Shown here piece after piece: positions 1-7,506 of a stretch of DNA of 64,000 bases. How positions within the stretch are numbered: position 1 is the first letter of the stretch; every line of letters begins with the position of its first letter. The translations under genes and the position numbers were made by a program. The notes beneath the pieces are model-generated. The model had not been told where the DNA came from. It saw only the letters and a list, made by a program, of their open reading frames with translations, and did not search any database. Source of the stretch: Limnospira fusiformis SAG 85.79 (GTDB taxonomy: Bacteria > Cyanobacteriota > Cyanobacteriia > Cyanobacteriales > Microcoleaceae); contig NZ_CP051185.1 of NCBI RefSeq assembly GCF_012516315.1, positions 6,019,363 through 6,083,362 on the forward strand. The letters are read 5' to 3'.

Positions 1-12
1 AGCTTTTTGGGG

Positions 13-273
13 TTAATCCTGACCATAAAGCATTTCCCATGATTTATCCGCAATTTGCTCTTGTATCGGTGCCACCCAAGATTCAACCTCCTCCACGATA
101 TCCTGACGATAGAGGAAATCGTTAAAGCTCTTGTGGTAAATACTGTACAGTGGTTTTTCACCCGGTTTCCTTTGAATGCGGAGAAACTGCGACCACTCAT
201 CGAGTATCCCCTGCACCGTCAGCGAAATTTCTCCCGCCAATTGCGACAGTAACCGACAAGAAATCGGCTTAGT
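13..273 (-). pseudogene. C-terminal relic of a NACHT-type STAND NTPase
   Basis: The reverse strand encodes about 86 codons matching the C-terminus of the NACHT protein at 14471-16270: both share a DEW..FL stretch, the motif YSIYHKSF.DFL and an ending of the type W..LYG. Homology continues upstream of the first methionine (240) to a KPISC-like segment near 270, where an in-frame stop appears exactly as the 46-bp repeat array begins. The Walker motifs and N-terminal domain are missing. I read it as the truncated tail of a paralogous NACHT gene cut off by the array. Whether residual translation from 240 occurs cannot be told. Confidence 0.75.
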
Positions 274-815
274 TTATAGTAAGTTGGCAGGTGCGATCGC
301 TTTACACAACAGACTCGGACTCTAGTAGGTTGGGTGGAGCGATCGCGAAACCCAACACAGTCGGCTAGGCTGGGGGTGATTAAGTTTTTGTGGGGTTTCC
401 TGGGTTCACATAACCTACTCCTGGTGCGATCGCTTTACACAACACAGTCGGACTCTAGTAGGTTGGCTGGTGCGATCGCTTTACACAACACACTCGGACT
501 CTAGTAGGTTGGCTGGTGCGATCGCTTTACACAACACAGTCGGACTCTAGTAGGTTGGCTGGTGCGATCGCTTTACACAAAACATTCGGACTCTAGTAGG
601 TTGGCTGGTGCGATCGCTTTACACAACACAGTCGGATTCTAGTAGGTTGGCTGGTGCGATCGCTTTACACAAAACAGTCGGACTCTAGTAGGTTGGCAGG
701 TGCGATCGCTTTACACAAAACATTCGGCTAGGCTGGGGGTAATTAAGTTTTTGTGGAGTTTACGGAGTTCACATAACCTACTCCTGGTGCGATCGCTCTG
801 GGTTCATATAACCTT
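274..815. repeat. 46-bp HIP1-bearing tandem array, copy 1
   Basis: Units of 46 bp (starts at 425, 471, 517, 563 and so on) contain TGCGATCGCTTTACACAA, then ACTCTAGTAGGTTGG. They alternate with longer units carrying GCGATCGCGAAACCCAACA and a TGGGGTTTCCTGGGTTCA arm. Every short unit carries one HIP1 octamer. No plausible coding frame runs through it. Related arrays lie at 3498-3957, 8555-9357, 11660-11775 and 14113-14470. Confidence 0.95.
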
Positions 816-857
816 GGCTATAGTGAATTTAAGCGTAATTATTCAAGGGGAAATTGT

Positions 858-968
858 ATGACCGGAAAACCACTAGAAATCGAGGGAATTTGGGAAGAAA
901 TTGTCAGCCATTCCGATGCCTTAGCAGGATGCCAAGTGCGGGTGACAGTTCTGCTCTATAAAACTTAA
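858..968 (+). pseudogene. 5' fragment of a VapB-type antitoxin gene
   Basis: A 36-codon frame opens with MTGKPLEIEG.WEEI and continues to QVRVTVL, the N-terminal signature I associate with cyanobacterial VapB-like antitoxins that precede PIN toxins. A purine-rich AAGGGGAAATT lies just upstream. The frame ends a few codons after VRVTVL, where a TnpB element begins. The matching 3' half lies at about 2265-2447, beyond that element, so the gene is split by insertion. Family assignment is from recognition of the pattern, not from a search. Confidence 0.6.
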
Positions 969-2156
969 ACAAAACCGGACATAGCCGGATATTGATGTTT
1001 ATTTCTGGCTTCGTCCGGGACTGTCGGCAGCACCCCGTCCACAAGTGTAATCGTCTGAACCAGGCGATTTTTCTAAATTTATACTGGCGTTCAAATCTCT
1101 ATCAATCTTCAGGCCACAGTTTGGACATTCAAAAGTCCGACGGACTAGGGGCATTTTTTGACGATAACCGCAATTAGAACACAGTTGACTGGATGGATAA
1201 AATCTATCCGCAATAATCAACTTTGAACCATAACGTTCTGCCTTGTAACCTAGTTGACGACGGAACTCATAAAATGAAGCATCAGCGATAGAACCCGCCA
1301 AACAATGATTTTTCAGCATACCTGACACATTCAAATCTTCAATGACTACTTGGCTGTGGTTCTTAGCCAAGAAAGTAGTTATTTTATGAATCGTGTCCCG
1401 CCGAATGTTTGCTACTCTTTGATGTAGCTTTTGAACTTTTAAGAGACATTTGGCCCAATTTTTCGAGCCTTTGACTTTGCGACTTAAATGACGTTGTAAT
1501 CGAGCTAGTTTTTGGGTGGCTGCTTTATAAGCCTTGGGATTAGAGAATTGGGTCCCATCGGAGCAAGTCGCCAAATTGTTAATTCCTAGGTCAACCCCGA
1601 TTCTCTCTCGATATTTCGGTGTAATTTCTGGCGTGATTTCTACGAAAAAGCTAATATACCAGTCACCTGCTTGGCGCGTTAGGGTGACTTTCTTAACCCA
1701 ACTTTCGGGTTGTGCCTCAAATGTAGAAACCCAGCCCACAAAAGGCAGCTTATGGCGAGTTCCTGACAACTTGAATGGTTTGCCACAATTGTCAAGGGTA
1801 AAGCTATCATGGTGGCCTTTCTTCTTAAATTTAGGATAACTGCTTATTCCTTTGAAGAAGCGCTTAAAGGCATCCCCTAGATTAATGAAGGCATATTGAT
1901 AAACTCTAGAAGACAATTCGGACATCCAAGGATATTGAGGTTTCACATAATTCGTAAAAACCTTTTTGATGGAGTTGACGTTAGGCTTGAGTCCCTCTTG
2001 ATAAGCTGACATCCATAAGTGTAATCCCCAATTGAACACAAATCGAGCATACCCCGCGTGTTTGGCCATCAAGGTGGCTTGACGGTCATTGAGTTTTAGT
2101 TTTGTCCGGAAAGCTTTGTAAGGCATGATTGGATTTTACCATGAAGAATCCAACTT
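969..2156 (-). mobile_element. IS200/IS605-type element carrying only tnpB
   Basis: The element consists of a full-length tnpB on the minus strand with subterminal hairpins. The left-end hairpin just upstream of tnpB pairs TTGGATT (2129-2135) with AATCCAA (2147-2153). Near the opposite end CCGG..CCGG pairs around position 977-990. No tnpA HUH transposase is present, so movement would need one in trans. It separates the two halves of a vapB-like gene. The exact ends are uncertain: about 110 bp (2157-2264) between the hairpin and recognisable vapB sequence is unassigned. Confidence 0.75.
999..2126 (-). CDS. tnpB: TnpB RNA-guided nuclease (IS200/IS605 family)
   Basis: A 375-residue protein with the complete TnpB layout: an N-terminal helical region starting MPYKAFRTKLKLN, the RuvC-like catalytic residues in GVDLGINNLA (Asp), VVIEDLNVSGM (Glu) and DRDLNASIN (Asp), and a zinc ribbon CSNCG...CPNCG between the last two. 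TnpB proteins are programmable DNA nucleases that use an RNA made from the 3' end of their own gene and the adjacent element end. No frameshift or missing catalytic residue is visible, so it may be active. It stands alone without tnpA. The guide portion of its RNA would derive from flanking sequence below position 969, the vapB remnant. Confidence 0.93.
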   Translation of the reverse strand: MPYKAFRTKLKLNDRQATLMAKHAGYARFVFNWGLHLWMSAYQEGLKPNVNSIKKVFTNYVKPQYPWMSELSSRVYQYAFINLGDAFKRFFKGISSYPKFKKKGHHDSFTLDNCGKPFKLSGTRHKLPFVGWVSTFEAQPESWVKKVTLTRQAGDWYISFFVEITPEITPKYRERIGVDLGINNLATCSDGTQFSNPKAYKAATQKLARLQRHLSRKVKGSKNWAKCLLKVQKLHQRVANIRRDTIHKITTFLAKNHSQVVIEDLNVSGMLKNHCLAGSIADASFYEFRRQLGYKAERYGSKLIIADRFYPSSQLCSNCGYRQKMPLVRRTFECPNCGLKIDRDLNASINLEKSPGSDDYTCGRGAADSPGRSQK

Positions 2157-2264
2157 GATGAGTATGTCGTCAGGGAAATTTGGCATGGTCTGGGGTTTGA
2201 CCGTATACTCATTATTGAGTTGCGAATCTTTTGGGGTATTGTACCTTATTGTCCTAAGATATAA

Positions 2265-2447
2265 AGCAAATCTTGGATTAAATTCTTGCTCTCTCGCCCA
2301 CCCCAGTCCCCATCTCCAGACAACTCTGCCCCCTTTCGTCCGGCTGGCGATCGCTCTTTACTGAGACACGCCGGAACTTGGTCTGGTGATGACCTGGAGG
2401 ATTGTCTAAACATGGTTTATGAGACTCGTCAGCCTCTGGAGTTTTAA
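2265..2447 (+). pseudogene. 3' fragment of the same VapB-type antitoxin gene
   Basis: The forward frame is open from 2265 and encodes a proline/serine-rich stretch, then LLRHAGTWSGDDLEDC, followed by a VYETR..LEF ending. The GTW.GDD and VYETR signatures are typical of the C-terminus of VapB-like antitoxins paired with PIN toxins. The stop TAA at 2445-2447 overlaps an ATG at 2447 in TAATG, the usual translational coupling to vapC. Together with 858-968 it would form one antitoxin of ordinary length if the intervening element were removed. Confidence 0.65.
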
Positions 2448-2593
2448 TGGTGTATCTGCTAGATACAAACGCCTGTAGCCGCGTGATTCAGGGAGATTTA
2501 ACCGCGCCATCAACTCGATGGTTTAAGTGGGGGAATGGCAATCTGACAATTCTTGGTTCAGTTGTGCCAATGATATCCCGCCTTCTGTTTTGA
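2447..2593 (+). pseudogene. 5' stub of a VapC-type PIN toxin
   Basis: Starting in the TAATG overlap, the frame begins MVYLLDTNACSRVI, the strand with the first PIN-domain aspartate (LLDTN). Resemblance to PIN domains is lost after roughly 18 codons, and the frame ends at 2593 after 48 codons. From about 2510 the sequence is antisense to the 3' end of the Phd-like antitoxin gene, so the toxin body has been deleted and joined to the neighbouring module. No catalytic quartet is possible. Confidence 0.6.
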
Positions 2594-2999
2594 GTCTAAT
2601 TCGCGATTCTGTTAACATCTCGATAAAACTAGGATTCAAACTCAGACTCGCGGTTTCTAGATCCGCATCCCGAATCGGAATCAGGACAGCAGTGGCTTGA
2701 GCGTCAACGGTGATGATGATTGGTCGATCGCTCATCTGTTGGATATAATCAGCAAGCGATCGCCCGGAATGAACAGCCTCAACCCTGAACTCGCCGCCAT
2801 TGGCTTCGAGATGTCCGGCGGCTTTAGCGATAAACTCAGGATGAGAATTAAAACTGTGGGTCAATTCATCAGCTAACCGAATCGACATTAGCGCCGCTTG
2901 AGGTTGTTCGTCAACTGTGATGATCAAAGGTTGGCGATCGAGGGTTGCCATATATTCGGTTAACGGGGCTGTAGCTTGCGATAAATTAAGAGTCTTCAT
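2523..2999 (-). CDS. Phd/YefM-like antitoxin with two tandem Phd domains
   Basis: A 158-residue protein from the ATG at 2999; an upstream in-frame start at 3074 lies deep inside the toxin gene and is unlikely. Two homologous halves are seen: one near residues 15-58 (LTEYM...QPLIITVDEQPQAALMSIR) and one near 82-126 (LADYI...RPIIITVDAQATAVLIPIR). Each resembles the DNA-binding half of a Phd antitoxin. The gene overlaps the relE-like toxin by 14 nt and follows it, the reverse of the usual antitoxin-first order. It would neutralise the toxin and autoregulate the pair. The duplication in one chain is unusual. Confidence 0.75.
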   Translation of the reverse strand: MKTLNLSQATAPLTEYMATLDRQPLIITVDEQPQAALMSIRLADELTHSFNSHPEFIAKAAGHLEANGGEFRVEAVHSGRSLADYIQQMSDRPIIITVDAQATAVLIPIRDADLETASLSLNPSFIEMLTESRIRLKTEGGISLAQLNQELSDCHSPT

Positions 3000-3300
3000 C
3001 TGTTTCCTCCCATAAGCGATCGCCGAATCTAACTTGATTTCTGTCCTTGATGCCAACCGCCAAAATTTCCACAATAGCCTCCGGCTCTTCCTCTACATCA
3101 TAGTACACACGCAACTGCCCAATCCGCAATTCCCAAGATGCCAAGGGATTAGGACGCATTAGCTTCCGGTTGCGGGTTTCCACAGTAGGTTGACTGGTGA
3201 GTTGTTGAGAAATCCCTTCGAGTACCATACTCCGTTGTCGCGCCGTCAACTCCCGGATCTGGTCGGCAGCGGTTGGCGAGATAATAACTTGATACGGCAA
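2986..3300 (-). CDS. RelE/ParE-superfamily toxin
   Basis: A 104-residue basic protein beginning MPYQVIISPTAADQIREL, with the fold pattern of RelE-type toxins: an N-terminal strand and helix, then a central R..ELRIG.LRVYYDVEEE segment and a C-terminal strand EILAVGIKDRNQV. RelE toxins cleave mRNA on the ribosome and ParE relatives poison gyrase; the sequence does not decide between them. It lies directly upstream of, and overlaps by 14 nt, the double-Phd antitoxin, so the two form a coupled toxin-antitoxin operon. Confidence 0.8.
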   Translation of the reverse strand: MPYQVIISPTAADQIRELTARQRSMVLEGISQQLTSQPTVETRNRKLMRPNPLASWELRIGQLRVYYDVEEEPEAIVEILAVGIKDRNQVRFGDRLWEETDEDS

Positions 3301-3479
3301 AGTTTAACCTCCTGCTGATGTGACAAAATAATATTGGCTATTCTCTCCCGTAACAGGCAGTTTACGCTTGCTTTATCGACTGATTTCAGACTTCCGGTTT
3401 TCTTTGGTGACTGTTTTGCATTGTGACCTTTGGCTTTCCATTCCTTGCAAATGTAGAAAATGAACTCCGCCCAAGACAT
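3246..3479 (-). other. unrecognised open frame, possibly a gene remnant
   Basis: A reverse frame from an ATG at 3479 starts MSWAEFIFYICKEWKAKG and includes a segment of the form SVNCLLRERIANI. It looks protein-like, but the frame runs 55 nt into the relE-like gene, so its natural 3' end has been lost. I recognise no family. The upstream side abuts the repeat array at 3498. It may be noise or the remains of a gene replaced by the toxin module. Confidence 0.25.
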
Positions 3480-3497
3480 CTCCCACCACAACCATTT

Positions 3498-3957
3498 ATA
3501 GTAGGTTGGGTGGAGCGATCGCTTTACACAACACACTCTGACTCTAGTAGGTTGGCTGGTGCGATCGCTTTACACAACACACTCTGACTCTAGTAGGTTG
3601 GCAGGTGCGATCGCTTTACACAACACAGTCGGACTCTAGTAGGTTGGCAGGTGCGATCGCTTTACACAACACACTCTGACTCTAGTAGGTTGGCAGGTGC
3701 GATCGCTTTACACAACACAGTCGGACTCTAGTAGGTTGGGTGGAGCGATCGCGAAACCCAACACATTCGGCTAGGCTGGGAGTGGTTAAGTTTTGGTCGG
3801 GTTTCCTGGGTTCACATAACCTACTCCTGGTGCGATCGCTTTACACAACAGACTCGGACTCTAGTAGGTTGGGTGGAGCGATCGCGAAACCCAACACAGT
3901 CGGCTAGGCTGGGAGTGGTTAAGTTTTGGTGGGGTTTCCTGGGTTCACCCAACCTAC
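3498..3957. repeat. 46-bp HIP1-bearing tandem array, copy 2
   Basis: The same 46-bp units as at 274-815, with TGCGATCGCTTTACACAA cores at a 46-bp step, followed by two long units. The last long unit (3864-3957) is a compact fold-back element with perfect 12-bp inverted ends. The array lies between the relE-like and mntA modules and shows no coding frame. Confidence 0.95.
3864..3957. repeat. 94-bp fold-back (MITE-like) unit with perfect inverted ends
   Basis: The unit begins GTAGGTTGGGTG (3864-3875) and ends with its exact reverse complement CACCCAACCTAC (3946-3957). Inside is HIP1 followed by GAAACCCAACAC, which forms a second, shorter inverted pair with the left arm. It appears to be the intact ancestral form from which the decayed 46-bp units derive. 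No target duplication can be recognised. Confidence 0.7.
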
Positions 3958-3980
3958 TCCTAATGCTATAATTAGCTTAA

Positions 3981-4115
3981 ATGGCTCAACTGTTTAAAAC
4001 CGGGCGTTTGACGGTGGGCTATGTCAGTAAATCGGCATATATGCCCCTCCCTGCTTTTCAGCCAATTCTGAAACAGCAAGATATCCCGCTTGACTCTCAG
4101 GATGAGGTTAAATGA
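3981..4115 (+). CDS. small unrecognised protein coupled to mntA
   Basis: A 44-codon frame starts MAQLFKTGRLTVGYVSK and ends at a TGA (4113-4115) that overlaps the ATG of the nucleotidyltransferase in ATGA, the classic sign of translational coupling. I do not recognise the product. It may be the surviving tail of a longer gene, since the array ends only about 20 bp upstream of its start. The overlap is the main argument that it is translated. Confidence 0.45.
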   Translation: MAQLFKTGRLTVGYVSKSAYMPLPAFQPILKQQDIPLDSQDEVK

Positions 4116-4450
4116 CTACCAAAATAAGCGATCGCCAAATTTATGCTCGCCTAGGAATTACCCCTCAACAACTGGCTGAATTTTGCCAACGTTGGCAGAT
4201 AGTTGAACTTGCCCTATTTGGATCCATTCTCCGAGATGACTTTAACGCCAATAGTGACGTAGATATTTTAGTCACCTTTCAGCCTAATCACTCTTGGGGT
4301 TTAGAGTTTATTCAAATGCGAGAACAACTCTCTACTCTTTTTAATCGTCCTGTTGATCTCATCACCCAACAAAGTATTCTCAATAGTCATAATGTTCTCC
4401 GTCGCCAGAGCATCCTCAATTCAGCAGAGGTCATCTATGGCCAAGGATAA
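4112..4450 (+). CDS. mntA: MntA-type nucleotidyltransferase (antitoxin)
   Basis: A 112-residue minimal nucleotidyltransferase with the signature GSILRDD...NSDVDILV near residues 37-53, that is GSx..DxD. MntA proteins silence the HEPN toxin HepT by transferring AMP to a tyrosine in its RX4HXY motif. It overlaps a small upstream frame (ATGA) and overlaps the hepT start at 4437 by 14 nt, the standard layout of the pair. Length and motifs are normal, so the gene looks intact although its partner is broken. Confidence 0.85.
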   Translation: MTTKISDRQIYARLGITPQQLAEFCQRWQIVELALFGSILRDDFNANSDVDILVTFQPNHSWGLEFIQMREQLSTLFNRPVDLITQQSILNSHNVLRRQSILNSAEVIYGQG

Positions 4451-4676
4451 ACAGGCATTAATAGATATTCTAAAGGCTATCCAGCAGATTATTAGTTATG
4501 TTGAGGATATCAAAAAAGAAGACTTGCAACAAGATGATGAAAAACAGGCGGCTATTTTATATAGGATTATTATTGTTGGGGAAGCAACTAAACGATTATC
4601 CCCTGAATTTCGTCAACAATACCCCATGATTCCTTGGCGGGAAATGGCGGGTCTACGAGATGTGGCATGGCATTAG
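4437..4676 (+). pseudogene. hepT: HepT-type HEPN toxin, truncated at its active site
   Basis: From ATG 4437 the product starts MAKDKQALIDILKAIQQI and contains the HEPN helix VGEATKRLSPEF.. followed by MAGLRDV. In intact HepT the next residues complete the RX4HXY motif, commonly read as RDVLIHDY. Here R-D-V is followed by A-W-H and a stop at 4676, giving 79 residues instead of about 110. The break coincides with the edge of an IS630 element, and no continuation is seen beyond that element. The catalytic His-X-Tyr and the AMP-acceptor tyrosine are therefore absent and the toxin should be inactive. Confidence 0.8.
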
Positions 4677-5622
4677 TCAAGGTGGTTAGGACGCAGCTTT
4701 GAGAACGGAATCCATGGCATCATGGAGAGAATCAAACTGCTCACGTGCAGTGGCGAATACGGGCTTTCAGCCACGACCAACATTTCTCTATCTTGTTGAG
4801 GTCTGGCGAATAAGGCGGTAGATAGAGTAAACGGCATTGAGCTGCCTCCACCAGTTCAGCAATCCGTCCCCCTTTATGAAACGTTGCATTGTCCAATACT
4901 AGAGTCTGACCTGGCTTCAATGTTGGAATTAAGATGAACTCCAACCACAACTCAAACACTGTCCGATGACAACAACCCTCAAAGCTAAAGGGAGCTAAGA
5001 GTTGTTGATGACACCATGCGGCTATCATACTTACCCTGCCCTGCCTCTTCCCTGATTTGAGTGCATGGAAGCGTTTTCCTTCCTCGCAGTAACCATAAGG
5101 GTAATCCGAGTCCTGACTATTCATGCCGGCTTCATCGAGGTAGACCACTTCTTCCGGCTCCATCTGTTCAATCTGAGCCATAAACTCCTCTCGCTGTTGC
5201 TCATCACGTTCTTGGTAGCCGTAAGTTTTTTTTCTGGTGAAGCCAATTTTCTTCAAGGCTCTGGATATGGTGCGAGGAGAGATGTCGTCATCCCAAAGTT
5301 CAGCCATTTGAGCTGCTGTTTTGTCGCCATGCTCTTGGGCAAAAGCCTTGAATTTTTGCCAGTCGGTAATTTTGTGGTTATTGCCAGGTCGGTGATGAGG
5401 TTTAGGGAGGAAGTCTCCGGTCTGTGCTTTTCTTTGCAGCCAGAGATTAATGGTGTTCCTGCTGACATGGAAAACTTGACTGGCTTCGGTTTTGGGCATA
5501 CCGTCTAGTTCAATGGCATCAATCACTTTTTGTCTGAGGTCGTAACTATAGGGGGCTGGCATTTTTGGTCTTCTTAGTCATCTCGTCCTCTCCATTATAC
5601 GTCCTAAGTGTTCTGTCTTGTG
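4668..5622 (-). mobile_element. IS630-family insertion sequence
   Basis: About 0.95 kb carrying one transposase gene. Imperfect inverted ends are visible: CAAGGTGGTTAGGACG near 4675-4691 and, on the opposite strand, CAGAACACTTAGGACG near 5595-5612, sharing TTAGGACG. IS630 elements insert at TA and duplicate it, and TA dinucleotides occur at both edges, but the exact borders are not certain. Insertion cut hepT. Confidence 0.7.
4741..5562 (-). CDS. IS630-family DDE transposase
   Basis: A 273-residue transposase with an N-terminal helix-turn-helix (KTEASQVFHVSRNTINLWL) and the DDE catalytic residues in VYLDEAGM (Asp), LVLDNATFHK (Asp) and DLNKIEKCWSW (Glu). It performs cut-and-paste movement of the element at TA sites. 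The annotated frame stops at 4741 after RIRHC, but the +1 frame continues REQFDSLHDAMD and ends at TAA 4686, the expected family C-terminus. Either a one-base frameshift has removed the tail or frameshifting restores it. All catalytic residues precede the shift. Confidence 0.85.
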   Translation of the reverse strand: MPAPYSYDLRQKVIDAIELDGMPKTEASQVFHVSRNTINLWLQRKAQTGDFLPKPHHRPGNNHKITDWQKFKAFAQEHGDKTAAQMAELWDDDISPRTISRALKKIGFTRKKTYGYQERDEQQREEFMAQIEQMEPEEVVYLDEAGMNSQDSDYPYGYCEEGKRFHALKSGKRQGRVSMIAAWCHQQLLAPFSFEGCCHRTVFELWLEFILIPTLKPGQTLVLDNATFHKGGRIAELVEAAQCRLLYLPPYSPDLNKIEKCWSWLKARIRHCT

Positions 5623-6044
5623 CTATAGCTCAGATTCGATGGCCTGGTCTTACCCCCTAAAGTTTCGTCGTTCTCAACCGGTGGGCGATAACGTACAAAA
5701 TCAATACCGGCCGTCAGTGGCTGCTGGCGATAATGTACAGAATCAATACCGGCCGTCAGTGGCTGCTGGCGATAATGTACAGAATCAATCCCGGCTGTCA
5801 ATGGCTTATGATTATCAATCTAAAGTTTCCTCTGTTCTGTCCGGGGCTTCTGTCCGCTCTGTTCCTTCTACTGCCGGTGCTGGGAATGGTCAGGGGCGTA
5901 AACCAAAATCGTGGAGAACTCATGGTATAAAAGGCTAAACGGAGTTGCTTTAGTTAAGGTGAGTCTGTCGATTAACAGAATTGCTCTCTTGACATTCCCC
6001 AAAATTGCGGGCATCTTATAAAAGAACACTTAGAGATTTCAACA
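5623..6044. other. intergenic region with three 42-bp direct repeats
   Basis: Three near-identical 42-bp units start at about 5685, 5727 and 5769, each with GGCGATAATGTACAGAATCA and CCGGCCGTCAGTG. A 106-codon frame crosses them, but a reverse frame of similar quality also exists and neither looks like a known protein. From 5806 a short frame begins MIINLKFPLFCPGLLS and is strongly hydrophobic, like a signal peptide, but stops within 41 codons; it may be a gene-start remnant. No confident gene. Confidence 0.6.
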
Positions 6045-7181
6045 ATGGTTAAGAGTGAACATCGTGATGACCCGATGTCATCCCTTCAATCGCGAAAAAA
6101 ATTTTTAGAACTCGACTTGTTAAGAGTCCTAGCTATTGCTTTGGTTATCTCCAGCCATGCAACGGCTTATCTAGGTTGGTCTCCTCATATTAACCAACTG
6201 ATGAAATTCCCGGGATCTATTGGTGTGGGTCTGTTTCTCTATCTGTCAGGATTTCTTTGTCAACGCTCTCAAAACAATAATCAGTCTAATCAGACCAGAT
6301 GGGAAGTTCTTCAGAAAAGACTTGTTCGGATTTTCCCTCTTTACTGGTTATCTCTTCTTGCTTTTATTGTAATATTTCATTTTCTGTCAATTTTTCATAA
6401 TTTCGATTTTTCTCCATTACCCACTACGGTAATAGCTCACTTTTTAGGTCTACATCTAGTTCTAAGAAGTAGTTACGTTTCTAGGAGCCCAACTCTCTGG
6501 TATATTGGTGGTTTGGTAATCTACTATTTACTTTTTAGTCTAATGAGCAAATTGAACTTTAAAAAGTTTTTGGCTCTAAACATATTACTTTTTGTATCGG
6601 CGATTTTGCTGAAAATATTTTTCAAGAATCAATCAATCCATATTATTGATAACAGGCTTATCATGAATTATCCTATTTTCTTAACAGGCGTGATTGTAGG
6701 TAAATTTGATCCAAATTTTTTGTTTTTAAGACGCTACATTAGATTGACTCTGTTTTTGTCTCTAACTGCTTCTTTACTTTTTAGGATTTTTTATGGACAG
6801 AATCTAATTGGGACTCACACTTTTTTGATTGATTGGCAGGACATAAAATTTTATTTGTACATTTTTGTATGGACAATATTTTTTCTGAATTTGGGGATAC
6901 TCGTAACTCCATTAATGCTAAAAGCATCTAAGAAAATTGAGTATTTTGCGACGATTAGTTATGCTATATACCTATTTCATAGACCGATTTATGGACTAAT
7001 CTATGGGTTACTTTTGAGCCTAGATTTAGGGTCAAAAACAATCAGAACTATTATGTTTCCACTTGCTACACTTCTACTAATAATCGCCTCACAGTATATC
7101 ACGAGTTTTGATATTAATGTTCTCCAACCTAAAGCAACCCAGGTAATGAGAAAGCTCTTCCCTAAAACAGCCACGAAGTGA
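6045..7181 (+). CDS. acyltransferase family 3 integral membrane protein
   Basis: A 378-residue protein with about ten predicted membrane segments. The first, LDLLRVLAIALVISSHAT near residues 25-42, has the arginine and histidine placement of the acyltransferase-3 (OafA/WecH/NodX) family, which O-acetylates surface sugars, lipopolysaccharide or other membrane-exposed glycans. The acceptor cannot be told. The gene is clearly AT-richer than its neighbours, which hints at transfer. An alternative start at 6075 (MSSLQS) would remove a short polar leader. It stands alone, without glycosyltransferase neighbours. Confidence 0.75.
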   Translation: MVKSEHRDDPMSSLQSRKKFLELDLLRVLAIALVISSHATAYLGWSPHINQLMKFPGSIGVGLFLYLSGFLCQRSQNNNQSNQTRWEVLQKRLVRIFPLYWLSLLAFIVIFHFLSIFHNFDFSPLPTTVIAHFLGLHLVLRSSYVSRSPTLWYIGGLVIYYLLFSLMSKLNFKKFLALNILLFVSAILLKIFFKNQSIHIIDNRLIMNYPIFLTGVIVGKFDPNFLFLRRYIRLTLFLSLTASLLFRIFYGQNLIGTHTFLIDWQDIKFYLYIFVWTIFFLNLGILVTPLMLKASKKIEYFATISYAIYLFHRPIYGLIYGLLLSLDLGSKTIRTIMFPLATLLLIIASQYITSFDINVLQPKATQVMRKLFPKTATK

Positions 7182-7233
7182 GCGACCGTCTTCTAGGGAT
7201 AGGTAAGACCTATGTGAATATTTTACACGCCGC
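7182..7233. repeat. 52-bp direct repeat, left copy
   Basis: Begins GCGACCGTCTTCTAGGGATA and ends TATTTTACACGCCGC. It matches 7640-7691 at all but about five positions. It starts immediately at the stop codon of the acyltransferase gene and precedes the small membrane-protein gene. Confidence 0.9.
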
Positions 7234-7287
7234 TTATTGAACATCTCTACATAATATAATAGTATTTGTAGAGTTTCTAATAAACTA

Positions 7288-7506
7288 ATGGCAGAACCGA
7301 AGAAAATCGGCATGATAATTTTAGGTATCATGTTTACACTTGTTCTCTTGAGTGGGATTTGGGAGATGTGGAGTGTATATCAATTTGAGAGTCGGCCAAC
7401 AAATATTGAAAGAGAAGCAGCTAAGTGGTTAAGAAATATGGAAAGAGAGAGAGAGAGAACCGAAAGACTTAGGCAGGAATACAGGGAAAGGCAGGAAGCG
7501 CAATGA
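7288..7506 (+). CDS. small single-span membrane protein with charged tail
   Basis: 72 residues: a short polar start (MAEPKKIG), one hydrophobic helix near residues 8-25 (MIILGIMFTLVLLSGIWEMW), then a highly charged helical tail rich in Arg and Glu (residues 45-72) likely to be a coiled or extended helix in the cytoplasm. I recognise no family. It lies between two 52-bp direct repeats, as if part of a small duplicated or mobile cassette. Translation is plausible but unproven. Confidence 0.5.
   Translation: MAEPKKIGMIILGIMFTLVLLSGIWEMWSVYQFESRPTNIEREAAKWLRNMERERERTERLRQEYRERQEAQ

Noticed and set aside
5618-5938. 106-codon plus-strand frame over the 42-bp repeats
   Set aside because: Both strands stay open because the repeat length is a multiple of three; composition and motifs do not support a protein.
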